This document shows, piece after piece, positions 10,792 to 18,869 of a DNA stretch of 36,256 bases; position 1 is the first letter of the stretch, and each line of letters opens with the position of its first letter. The position numbers and the translations under genes were made by a program. Origin of the DNA: Oscillospiraceae bacterium (GTDB lineage: Bacteria > Bacillota > Clostridia > Oscillospirales > CAG-272); the NCBI GenBank assembly GCA_015064965.1, contig SVRG01000007.1, positions 1 to 36,256 of the forward strand. The letters are read 5' to 3'. Below the pieces are notes generated by a model. It was not told where the DNA came from, did no database searches, and saw only the letters and a list, made by a program, of their open reading frames with translations.

Positions 10792-11061
10792 TCAGTTTTC
10801 TTCGAGATGTACTACCTTGTACTCACCGCTGTAAAGCTTTGCAACGGCATTCTTTACTGCTTTTTCATCGCGGATATCCTTGTCGATAAGCGCGCTTATC
10901 GGCTTATCGGTTTCCTTGCGCTCAATAAGCTTTTCAGCATATGCTCTCTGCTCAACATATTCATCGGTAATAATGCGCGCGCATTTTGCGGTTGCAATTA
11001 CGAGCTCGTAACGGTTGAGTTCATCGTTTGTCATTGCTTCTACGGAAGGCTTGTTAATCAT
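10792..11061 (-). CDS. rpoZ: DNA-directed RNA polymerase omega subunit
   Basis: Short protein with NRYELVIATAKCARII and ...KPISALIDKDI; lies between gmk and priA. Confidence 0.9.
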   Translation of the reverse strand: MINKPSVEAMTNDELNRYELVIATAKCARIITDEYVEQRAYAEKLIERKETDKPISALIDKDIRDEKAVKNAVAKLYSGEYKVVHLEEN

Positions 11062-11063
11062 AA

Positions 11064-11678
11064 TTATTCTCCTTTTTCGCTATTTGCGAAATATTTGTTT
11101 TTAAATTCAACGGTGCAGTTAGCACGAAGTTCTTCTGCTCGCGCTATTGCAAAGAAATTATCAACGGCTTCATTGATTTTGCCGGTTTCATTTATAACCA
11201 AATAGTCATACTGATTAAGATACTCAAGTTCTTCAGAAGCGCGGCGAAGACGCTTTGCAATCGACTCCTCGGTATCGCGACCGCGGTCAAAAAGTCTGCG
11301 GCGCTGCTCGGCTGCATCGGGGGGAGTTACCATCACAAGAACTGCGTGAGGATACTTTTTCTTAATCTGTGTCGCACCGTCAACCTCTATTTCAAGGATG
11401 AGGTGCTTGCCATTTTGCTCGGCTCGCTCAAACTCGGAAACGAGCGTGCCGTAATAATTGCCGCAGTATTCGGTATACTCTACAACACCGCCGCTCTTGA
11501 TTTTTTCCTCAAATGATTCGCGGCTGATATAGTGGTAATTAACACCGTCAACCTCGCCCTTTAAAATCGGACGTGACGTTGCGCTTACCGCGCAGATAAA
11601 CTCATCGCTTCTGCCCAAGATTTCGCCAACAACAGTTCCCTTTCCGCTGCCGGCAGGACCTGAAATAATGAATACCAT
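11064..11678 (-). CDS. gmk: Guanylate kinase
   Basis: ISGPAGSGKGTVV, SRESFEEKI..GGVVEYTEYCGNYYGT and LEIEVDGATQIKK. Confidence 0.97.
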   Translation of the reverse strand: MVFIISGPAGSGKGTVVGEILGRSDEFICAVSATSRPILKGEVDGVNYHYISRESFEEKIKSGGVVEYTEYCGNYYGTLVSEFERAEQNGKHLILEIEVDGATQIKKKYPHAVLVMVTPPDAAEQRRRLFDRGRDTEESIAKRLRRASEELEYLNQYDYLVINETGKINEAVDNFFAIARAEELRANCTVEFKNKYFANSEKGE

Positions 11679-11947
11679 TATTCATCCTCCTCTGCTACGT
11701 CGGTCTCGTCAATCTCGTCTGCAAGACGGTTTGAGATGGTTTCAGGCTGAGTAGCGCTCAAAATCACATGGTCACTGTCGGTGATGATGATGGCTCTGGT
11801 TCGGCGACCGCAGGTAACGTCAATAATGCGTCCGCCCTCGCGCGCTTCGCTTACAAGTCGCTTCATCGGTGCCGAATCGGGGCTGACAAGCGCAACCACG
11901 CGGTCAGCAGCTACCATGTTGCCAAAGCCTACATTGATGAATTTCAT
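11678..11947 (-). CDS. remA: DUF370/RemA-family extracellular matrix regulatory protein
   Basis: [65 protein letters not shown] matches the DUF370/RemA pattern; upstream of gmk. Confidence 0.93.
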   Translation of the reverse strand: MKFINVGFGNMVAADRVVALVSPDSAPMKRLVSEAREGGRIIDVTCGRRTRAIIITDSDHVILSATQPETISNRLADEIDETDVAEEDE

Positions 11948-11964
11948 TTGTTTCTCCTATTCTG

Positions 11965-12852
11965 TTACTCTATGTTCTGTATCTGTTCTCTGATTTTTTC
12001 AAGCTCGGCTTTGATATCAACAACAAGCTTTGCAATATCAAGGCACTGCGCCTTTGAGCCGATTGTATTGGTTTCGCGATTGATTTCCTGAAGCAGAAAA
12101 TCAAGCTTTCTGCCGCACGGCTCTCTGCTTGCAAGAATATCGTAAAATGCGCCGAAGTGGCATCCAAGACGGGTGAGTTCCTCGTCTATTGCAACGCGGT
12201 CTGCGTAAATTGCACTCTCTGTAAGAATGCGTGCCTCGTCAATAACAACATTGTTGTCATCGAGAAATGCCTTTATTCTCTCAGTGAGCTTTGCGTTGTA
12301 TGCCTTGATTTCCTCCTCGGAATAGTCGGCAATCTTTGCAGCCTTTTCGCGGATAAACTCAATCTTTGCTGCGATATCCTTTTCAATTTTTTCACCCTCG
12401 GATACACGCGCACTTACAAATTCGGAAAGTGCCTTGTCAAGCACCTCTTTAATCATAAGCCAGTCGCCCTCTTCATCATCCTCGGCGCGCTTGGTTGTAA
12501 ACACCTCGCGATTCTGAGCTACGCTCATAACGCTTATATCGTCACGAAGCGAGAATTTATCGCGAAGCGCTTCAAGCGCCTTTATGTAGCCGCTTGCATA
12601 TGCATCGTCAAGCAAAATCTCAACTTCAGTGTCGGAGAGGGTATCCACACCTACATAAATCTCCACCTTACCGCGGCTGATTCCGTTTTGCTGTACATAA
12701 GTCTTTACCTTATCCTCAAGGAAACTGTAGCGTCGCGGCATGCGGACAGTGGCATCGAGATATCGACTGTTTACGCTCTTGATTTCAACAGTGATATCTT
12801 TTTCTTCTGTTGTAACTCTTGCGCGGCCGAAAGCCGTCATACTTCTGATCAT
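11965..12852 (-). CDS. YicC family protein (YicC-like endoribonuclease family)
   Basis: MIRSMTAFGRARVTTEEKDITVEIKSVNSRYLD at the N-terminus and REPCGRKLDFLLQEINRETNTIGSKA at the C-terminus. Start taken at MIRSMTAFG (12852). Confidence 0.94.
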   Translation of the reverse strand: MIRSMTAFGRARVTTEEKDITVEIKSVNSRYLDATVRMPRRYSFLEDKVKTYVQQNGISRGKVEIYVGVDTLSDTEVEILLDDAYASGYIKALEALRDKFSLRDDISVMSVAQNREVFTTKRAEDDEEGDWLMIKEVLDKALSEFVSARVSEGEKIEKDIAAKIEFIREKAAKIADYSEEEIKAYNAKLTERIKAFLDDNNVVIDEARILTESAIYADRVAIDEELTRLGCHFGAFYDILASREPCGRKLDFLLQEINRETNTIGSKAQCLDIAKLVVDIKAELEKIREQIQNIE

Positions 12853-12914
12853 TTTTACCTCCGTTATTATACTTTTTTGCATAACATGCCCATATTAGTA
12901 TAATATATTAATAT

Positions 12915-12943
12915 ATTATATATAATTTCGCGCGCAAAGTCAA
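12915..12943 (-). promoter_or_regulatory. Predicted sigmaA-type promoter for the yicC-remA-gmk-... operon
   Basis: Reverse strand reads TTGACT, 17 nt, TATAAT, immediately upstream of yicC. Confidence 0.75.
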
Positions 12944-12944
12944 G

Positions 12945-12974
12945 AAAAAGACCGCCGATTCGGCGGTCTTTTTT
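12945..12974. terminator. Intrinsic terminator (probably bidirectional) after the TraX-like gene
   Basis: AAAAAGACCGCCGATTCGGCGGTCTTTTTT: GC-rich hairpin flanked by A and T tracts. Confidence 0.85.
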
Positions 12975-13700
12975 CTATAAAAATATGTCAATTAAGTACA
13001 AAACTCCGAGATGGAGCGGATAAAAGATGTAAAACGCATACTTGAACTTTTTGCTCCCGCGCTCGCCGTTATAACAAAGCAGTATCGGAATTGACAAAAG
13101 TGCAAACCATATATAACTAAGTGCACTTTGTAATAAAAGTGCAAAAAATACAAGTCCTATACCAAAGCAAAAAGTTTGTTTTTTGCGTTCTTTGCAAAGG
13201 AGTGCAAAAAGGGGCAAAATCGCACCTGCAAAACCATAGTCAAAATATACGGAAACACCGATGATCCCCTTTGAATATGTGCAAAAAATATCGAAGGCGA
13301 GAACCGTCATAACGGTTGCCGCAAATACAACAAATTTTGTAATAGCCTTTGATTTGTCAGGGTTTTTAAGCGATTTTTCAAAGTCAATATACGAAAAGCA
13401 TATGAGCATTGCAAACGAAAGTGTAAATAAAATATTCAGGTACACCGACCGTATTCCGCCGCTCTGTATCTCCTCTGCTGCGTACACGATCTGGCATGCT
13501 GTGCCGAGCAAAAAAGTACGCAAAAAATAGCGTGTCCGACTCTTGGTATATCTTGCGCCTTCGGCAATAAAAAATCCGAATATCGGCATGGCAAGTCTGC
13601 CCACATACCGCATCCATATCTGTGACGGAAAAAGCAAAAGTCCTGCATGGTCAATGAGCATGCTAACGCATGCAATAAATTTCAATACATTAGCATTCAT
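12975..13700 (-). CDS. TraX family membrane protein
   Basis: Hydrophobic multi-TM protein with LKFIACVSMLIDHAGLLLFP..MRYVGRLAMPIFGFFIAEGARYTKSRTRY. Start taken at MNANVLKF (13700), abutting the thioesterase stop. Confidence 0.88.
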   Translation of the reverse strand: MNANVLKFIACVSMLIDHAGLLLFPSQIWMRYVGRLAMPIFGFFIAEGARYTKSRTRYFLRTFLLGTACQIVYAAEEIQSGGIRSVYLNILFTLSFAMLICFSYIDFEKSLKNPDKSKAITKFVVFAATVMTVLAFDIFCTYSKGIIGVSVYFDYGFAGAILPLFALLCKERKKQTFCFGIGLVFFALLLQSALSYIWFALLSIPILLCYNGERGSKKFKYAFYIFYPLHLGVLYLIDIFL

Positions 13701-13701
13701 A

Positions 13702-14415
13702 TTAAAAATACAAGGCAGCTTCGCAGTTTGTTTTTCCGTCCGAGCGGACAGTTCTGAAATAAGCAATGTTTCCGTCAACATTTGAAAACAGAGTCAATTC
13801 ATCGCCAAGCGGTGCCTCTGCAACATAACTGATGTTAATTCCCTTAAGAATTTTATGAGAAAAATCAGGCACAAAATCACATAGCATATTGAGATATTTT
13901 GTATTGTTCATATGCCCATTGAGATCAGTGTCGCTATAATAAACCACGCGCTTTGCTACCTCTGTCATTTCCTCGTTTTTGGGGATTCTTACACGTAGCG
14001 GCAACGGCATTTCAATCGGCGGGTCTGTCTCACCGCCAATTCGCGTTGGGTAATCCTCAACGCGAATGAGTTTTTTCTCGTTTATGTCAAGCAATGCCCA
14101 CACGGTGTACACCTCAACAGCGCACTCATCTCCCATTTTAAGCGTATAACAGCGATTGAAAGAAGGTCCGCGGCTATCAGTCGCCCATGTTTCACAAAGT
14201 GCCTCTCCCTCGCGGATTTCCTTACGTATCGCCATAACAAGGCGACTCAGAATAAAGCCCTTTCCCTCTTTCCTGAGATCGTCATTTGATGGTGGGAACT
14301 CTTCCATATGATGAGAACCCACCTCCTCGAGTTTTGCAAGGAGCTGGGTGGGGCGAGCTATACCGTGCATATCAACATCGTAACTATTGATTTCTATTTT
14401 TTCTGTATACTTCAT
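13702..14415 (-). CDS. Acyl-ACP thioesterase
   Basis: Double hotdog pattern: YDVDMHGIARPTQLLAKLEEVGSHHMEE and YYSDTDLNGHMNNTKYLNMLCD. Confidence 0.88.
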   Translation of the reverse strand: MKYTEKIEINSYDVDMHGIARPTQLLAKLEEVGSHHMEEFPPSNDDLRKEGKGFILSRLVMAIRKEIREGEALCETWATDSRGPSFNRCYTLKMGDECAVEVYTVWALLDINEKKLIRVEDYPTRIGGETDPPIEMPLPLRVRIPKNEEMTEVAKRVVYYSDTDLNGHMNNTKYLNMLCDFVPDFSHKILKGINISYVAEAPLGDELTLFSNVDGNIAYFRTVRSDGKTNCEAALYF

Positions 14416-14427
14416 TTTCCTTTAAAA

Positions 14428-14458
14428 CAAGGGCTGACTTGCGTCAGCCCTTGGTTTT
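14428..14458 (-). terminator. Intrinsic terminator between fba and the thioesterase gene
   Basis: CAAGGGCTGAC TTGC GTCAGCCCTTG, an 11-bp stem with flanking A/T tracts, directly downstream of fba on the minus strand. Confidence 0.8.
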
Positions 14459-14462
14459 TGTA

Positions 14463-15422
14463 TTAGAGTGTGTTTGCAGAGCCGAGAACGTTTACGATCT
14501 TGTGGTAAACAGTCTTCTTAACTTCTTCACGAGCAACAGAGAGATAACCGCGGGGGTCAAACACATCGGGTGACTCGTGCATTACGCGGCGAATACCCGC
14601 AGTGAGAGCAAGGCGGATATCGGAGTCGATATTGATCTTACATACTGCCATAGTAGCTGCTTTGCGAAGCTGTTCTTCGGGAATACCTACTGCGTCCGGA
14701 AGCTTGCCGCCGATAGCGTTGATTTCCTTAACATAATGCTGAGGAACGGAGGATGCACCGTGGAGAACGATCGGGAAGCCGGGAAGACGCTTACCAACCT
14801 CTTCAAGAATATCAAAACGAAGCGGAGGGGGAACAAGGATGCCCTCTGCGTTGCGTGTGCACTGTGCAGGGGTAAACTTGTATGCACCGTGAGAAGTACC
14901 GATGGAAATTGCAAGAGAGTCAACACCGGTGCGGCCTACAAATTCTTCTACTTCTTCAGGCTTTGTGTAGGAGGATTCTTCAGCTACTACATCGTCTTCA
15001 ACGCCTGCGAGCACGCCGAGTTCGCCTTCTACCACCACGCCATTTGCGTGTGCATATTCAACAACCTTCTTGGTAACCGCAATGTTATCCTCAAAAGAAT
15101 GGTGAGAACCGTCAATCATAACGGAAGTAAAGCCACCGTCAATGCAAGCTTTGCAGATTTCAAAATCTGCGCCGTGGTCAAGGTGGAGAGCAAGGTCAAT
15201 GCCGGAGTCTGCGATAGCAGCCTTTGCAAGTGCGAGGAGGTACTCCTGCTTTGCATACTTTCTTGCGCCTGCAGAAACCTGAAGAATTACAGGGGACTTT
15301 GCTTCACCCGCTGCTTCAGCGATAGCCTGAATGATCTCCATGTTGTTAATGTTGAAAGCACCGATTGCATAGCCGCCCTCATATGCCTTCTTGAACATTT
15401 CCTTTGTTGTTACAAGTGCCAT
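14463..15422 (-). CDS. fba: Class II fructose-bisphosphate aldolase
   Basis: AFNINNMEIIQAI, LHLDHGADFEICK, VMIDGSHHSFEDN, VEGELGVLAG, LVLHGASSVP-like segment and KINIDSDIRLA. Confidence 0.96.
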   Translation of the reverse strand: MALVTTKEMFKKAYEGGYAIGAFNINNMEIIQAIAEAAGEAKSPVILQVSAGARKYAKQEYLLALAKAAIADSGIDLALHLDHGADFEICKACIDGGFTSVMIDGSHHSFEDNIAVTKKVVEYAHANGVVVEGELGVLAGVEDDVVAEESSYTKPEEVEEFVGRTGVDSLAISIGTSHGAYKFTPAQCTRNAEGILVPPPLRFDILEEVGKRLPGFPIVLHGASSVPQHYVKEINAIGGKLPDAVGIPEEQLRKAATMAVCKINIDSDIRLALTAGIRRVMHESPDVFDPRGYLSVAREEVKKTVYHKIVNVLGSANTL

Positions 15423-15529
15423 AATTTATATCTCCTATAGATTAAATTGTTTTTTCTTTAACATAACAATTGTACAACAATCAAAGAAAAAAAGCAAGTG
15501 TATTTCTTTACGAATATTTCTGTAATTTT

Positions 15530-15883
15530 TTATACCGTGCCCGAAAGACCGAAACTTATCGATATTGCCGTATCAACAGCGTTCATCACGCTGTCATCGA
15601 GATGCCCCATTTTTTCTTTCAGACGTTGCTTATCTATTGTACGTATTTGTTCGAGCAGGATAACCGAGTCTTTCCCAAGTCCACCCTTGTCCGCATATAT
15701 GTCAATATGTGTCGGAAGATGCGTTTTGCTCATTTTGCTTGTAATTGCCGCGGCAATTACGGTTGGGCTATATTTATTGCCAACGTCATTTTGCACTATC
15801 AGCACAGGTCTGAGTCCTCCCTGCTCGCTGCCGACGACGGGACTTAAGTCAGCATAAAAAATGTCTCCGCGCCGTACACTCAT
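15530..15883 (-). CDS. MazF/PemK-type endoribonuclease toxin (NdoA-like)
   Basis: [59 protein letters not shown]...[12 protein letters not shown]. Start at 15883, preceded by AAAGGGGGC. Confidence 0.93.
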   Translation of the reverse strand: MSVRRGDIFYADLSPVVGSEQGGLRPVLIVQNDVGNKYSPTVIAAAITSKMSKTHLPTHIDIYADKGGLGKDSVILLEQIRTIDKQRLKEKMGHLDDSVMNAVDTAISISFGLSGTV

Positions 15884-16059
15884 AAAAGCGCCCCCTTTCA
15901 AGTGGTTTGTCAGTATTTTTCCCTAAGCCACACATGTTTTAATCACGTGTTTTGCTTTTTTGTGTGGGAATTTGTGACAGTTTTTGATAGGACTCCTTTA
16001 ATAGTGTATTTTTACGCGGAGATTTTGGTTAAATAAAGATGAACTAAAATTTTTATTGC

Positions 16060-16686
16060 TTACTTCTTCTTTTTCTTCTTTTTTGCGCTGTCGCCAAAGC
16101 CGGAAAGCTTTTTGCCGAGTGCAAAATATTCGCCATGGGCAAAAGCAATAAGGTTAGCTTTGCCAAGGTCCATTTTGCCGTTTTTATCGAGCAATTTTTC
16201 GTCAACATTGGTTGCAAGAATATCCGCCAGCATCATTACATGCGTACCAAGGTCGGTCATATCGGTAACTCTGCACTCCAAAGCAAGCGGACTTTCGCCG
16301 ATGATGGGGCAAGCAATTTGCGTGGCTTCTTCTTTTGTAAAATTACACTTCTTGAATTTATCCACCTTGCGACCTGTAAAAATGCCGCAATAATCCACAC
16401 TTTTTACCATTTCTGCAGTGGTGAGATTTATCGCAAACTCTCGTGTGTTTTCAATTATTTCATAGCTGTAACGGCTTTTGCGCAGCGAGATATATGTCTT
16501 TGGCGGAATGGTATTTACTATACCCGTCCAAGCAACAGTAGCAATATTGCTGTTTTCCATATCTCCCGATGTGATAAGCACTGCGGGAAGCGGTGCAAGC
16601 AATGCCCCGCCCTTCCAAACCTGTTTTGCCATTGTTTTACCAACTTTCACATAAATTTCAGAAAAATCATGTACTTTCGCCATCAT
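16060..16686 (-). CDS. Flavin reductase family protein (FMN-binding); Lys-rich C-terminus
   Basis: KQVWKGGALLAPLPAVLITSGDMENSNIATVAWTGIVNTIPPKTYISLRKSRYSYEII. The start could instead be MAKQVWKGG at 16632. Confidence 0.85.
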   Translation of the reverse strand: MMAKVHDFSEIYVKVGKTMAKQVWKGGALLAPLPAVLITSGDMENSNIATVAWTGIVNTIPPKTYISLRKSRYSYEIIENTREFAINLTTAEMVKSVDYCGIFTGRKVDKFKKCNFTKEEATQIACPIIGESPLALECRVTDMTDLGTHVMMLADILATNVDEKLLDKNGKMDLGKANLIAFAHGEYFALGKKLSGFGDSAKKKKKKK

Positions 16687-16721
16687 TGTGTGCTACAATA
16701 ACAATGAAAGGATGTGTATAA

Positions 16722-17135
16722 ATGTTTCGCAAACTATTTGACGCCATCAACCGTTTTATGTACGGCAGATACGGCGCCGATCAGCTTTTTTATGCACTTA
16801 TAATTATATTTTTTGTTTTGTCGGTTGTCAATAGATTTGTCGCCTCGCTGATCATTCTTATTATACAGTACTTGGTTTTCGTTTTTGCGATCTTCAGATA
16901 TCTTTCAAAAAACATATATAAACGCAGAGAAGAAAACAGAAAATTCATGAGCATCTGGCAATCAATAAAAAACTTTTTCGCCTTTCAGCGCGACAAGTTC
17001 CGCGACAGAAAGGTTTGTCGCTATCGCAAATGCAAATACTGCCGCGCCGCACTCCGCTTGCCCATTAAAAAGGGCAAAAACTCGGTAAAGTGCCCTCGTT
17101 GCGGAAAAAGTTTTAAAGTAAACATCTGGATATAA
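16722..17135 (+). CDS. Small membrane protein with C-terminal zinc ribbon, function unknown
   Basis: Two hydrophobic segments followed by CKYCRAALRLPIKKGKNSVKCPRCGKSFKV. Confidence 0.75.
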   Translation: MFRKLFDAINRFMYGRYGADQLFYALIIIFFVLSVVNRFVASLIILIIQYLVFVFAIFRYLSKNIYKRREENRKFMSIWQSIKNFFAFQRDKFRDRKVCRYRKCKYCRAALRLPIKKGKNSVKCPRCGKSFKVNIWI

Positions 17136-17161
17136 AAAACGCGCCGCTTGGCGCGTTTTTT
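17134..17161. terminator. Bidirectional intrinsic terminator between convergent genes
   Basis: AAAAAACGCGCCGCTTGGCGCGTTTTTT. Confidence 0.85.
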
Positions 17162-17978
17162 ATATTGCTTCTCCGCAAAACACCGTTTCACATTTTGCAC
17201 AAAGCAAAGCGCTGTTGCCTGCGAGTTCCACGCAAAAGCTTCCGCATGCATTTTTCACAAGCACTCGTGATGAATCAACAGTTTCATACTCCACAGCAGC
17301 ATATGCCGCAAGCACTGCTCCCTCTCCAAGTGCCCCCATCTCGCCGATTTTGCACCGCCATGAGCGCATAACAAGCGCATTGTCGCCTGCTATTGCCGCA
17401 AAATGCAAATCTATACTCTCTCCGAAAAACAAGACCTCCTCAAGACGGCGGCAAACACTTTGCATATTGAGTGCGCGAAGTGCTGCAGCGCTTTCAAGCA
17501 TGAAAACCGCATGCGCTCCGCACAGTTCATACACGCTGACGCGCGGATGCACTATGCAGGCACGAAGAACTTCGCCGCGTATCCCATGATAGTATTTAAG
17601 CTGCTCAAGCGGCTTTGGCACAAGTTTAGGCATCTCAAGCCACGCGCACACCACTCTGCCTGCCATAACAGACATTTTCACATGATAGACTCTGCCGCCA
17701 AAAGAAATTCCGTACTTTTTCTTTTTTACAGAATTATCGTATAAAAACTTTGCTGCAGATATGACCGCCGTTGCCGAACAGGTACTTTCTTCTCCATTTG
17801 CAAGCAACAGCCTTATTTTCGCATCGCATCCCTCATCCGGCTCGACACTTACAAATCCGTCCGCTCCTATCCCCCTCCTTCTGTCGAGCAACCTTTTGGC
17901 AGTTTCAACACTTTCGTTCATGCGCTCGGCACACACAAGATAATCGCTCCCGGCAGTATGTATTTTTGTCAGTTTCAT
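17160..17978 (-). CDS. Diaminopimelate epimerase-like (DapF-fold) protein with degenerate active site
   Basis: MKLTKIHTAGSDYLV, RRRGIGADGFVSVEPDEGCDAKIRLLLANGEESTC and GEMGALGEGAVLAA align by eye to the DapF motifs. Start at MKLTK (17978) after GGGAG. Confidence 0.75.
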   Translation of the reverse strand: MKLTKIHTAGSDYLVCAERMNESVETAKRLLDRRRGIGADGFVSVEPDEGCDAKIRLLLANGEESTCSATAVISAAKFLYDNSVKKKKYGISFGGRVYHVKMSVMAGRVVCAWLEMPKLVPKPLEQLKYYHGIRGEVLRACIVHPRVSVYELCGAHAVFMLESAAALRALNMQSVCRRLEEVLFFGESIDLHFAAIAGDNALVMRSWRCKIGEMGALGEGAVLAAYAAVEYETVDSSRVLVKNACGSFCVELAGNSALLCAKCETVFCGEAI

Positions 17979-18051
17979 AAAAAATCTCCCATTTATCATA
18001 TCGCTTATGAAAAGTATATGAAAAAATAGGAGTTTAAATTTCTGTTTTTTA

Positions 18052-18080
18052 TTTACTTTATTCTTTTATGGTGGTATAAT
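18052..18080 (+). promoter_or_regulatory. Predicted promoter of the DUF554 gene
   Basis: TTTACT, 17 nt, TATAAT. Confidence 0.6.
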
Positions 18081-18110
18081 TCACCTATATTATTTATTTT
18101 TCGAGGAATT

Positions 18111-18839
18111 ATGGCTCTTTCAGGATCAATAATCAACGCGGTATTGATTATCGCAGGCGCACTGGCAGGACTTGTTTTCAAAAAGATACTGTCCGACCGC
18201 CTAAAAGACACGCTGCTCCAGGCAGTGGGACTCATTGTAATTTTTGTTGGAATCGGCGGCGCAGTAAGCGCGGCCCTCACCTATGAGGACGGAGCATTTG
18301 GTACCAAGGACACACTTATAATGATTTTGGCAATGGTACTCGGCACAGTTATAGGCGAGCTTATCAATATCGAAAAGCAGCTTGAACGCTTTGGCGCATT
18401 TTGCCAGAAAAAACTTGTAAAGGAAAATGCAAAATCTACCTTTGCGGAAGGGTTGGTAACTGCATCCCTCATATTCGTAGTAGGTGCAATGGCGGTGGTC
18501 GGCGCACTTGACAACGGTATCCGCGGTGACGACTCTACCCTTGTGGCAAAAGGAGTTATCGACTGTATCACAAGCGTTGTGCTTGCATCAACGCTCGGTA
18601 TCGGAGTAATGTTCTCCGCTGTACCCGTATTTGTTTACCAAGGTGCTATCGCGCTACTCGGCGTTTATATTGAGCCGTTTCTCACAAGTGCTGTTATATC
18701 GCAGATGTCTTTCACCGGCTCGATTCTGATATTTGCAATCGGTGTCAACATGCTTGGATTTGTAAAAATCAAAGTGGGCAACATGCTCCCTGCGATTTTT
18801 ATGCCGATTCTTTTTGATATTGTAACCGGAGTTTTTTAA
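18111..18839 (+). CDS. DUF554 family membrane protein
   Basis: Multi-TM; GSIINAVLIIAGALAGLVFKKILSDRLKDTLLQAVGLIVIFVGIGGA and the ALDNGIRGDDSTLVAKGVIDCITSVVLASTLGIGVMFSAVPVFVYQGAIAL signature. Confidence 0.9.
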   Translation: MALSGSIINAVLIIAGALAGLVFKKILSDRLKDTLLQAVGLIVIFVGIGGAVSAALTYEDGAFGTKDTLIMILAMVLGTVIGELINIEKQLERFGAFCQKKLVKENAKSTFAEGLVTASLIFVVGAMAVVGALDNGIRGDDSTLVAKGVIDCITSVVLASTLGIGVMFSAVPVFVYQGAIALLGVYIEPFLTSAVISQMSFTGSILIFAIGVNMLGFVKIKVGNMLPAIFMPILFDIVTGVF

Positions 18840-18841
18840 AA

Positions 18842-18869
18842 CAAAAAAGCGGCTTATGCCGCTTTTTTG
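18842..18869. terminator. Bidirectional intrinsic terminator between DUF554 and the APC permease
   Basis: AAAAAAGCGGCTTATGCCGCTTTTTT. Confidence 0.85.

Noticed and set aside
1-12882. The long minus-strand operon considered as a novel system
   Set aside because: Gene content and order closely follow the well-known Firmicutes gmk-rpoZ-priA-def-fmt-rsmB-rlmN-stp-prkC-rsgA cluster.
12157-12903. 248-aa plus-strand ORF antisense to the yicC-like gene
   Set aside because: Shadow frame of a conserved housekeeping gene with no recognisable motif.
14577-15440. 287-aa plus-strand ORF antisense to fba
   Set aside because: Opposite a clear class II aldolase; Cys-rich, no domain, no independent promoter or RBS support.
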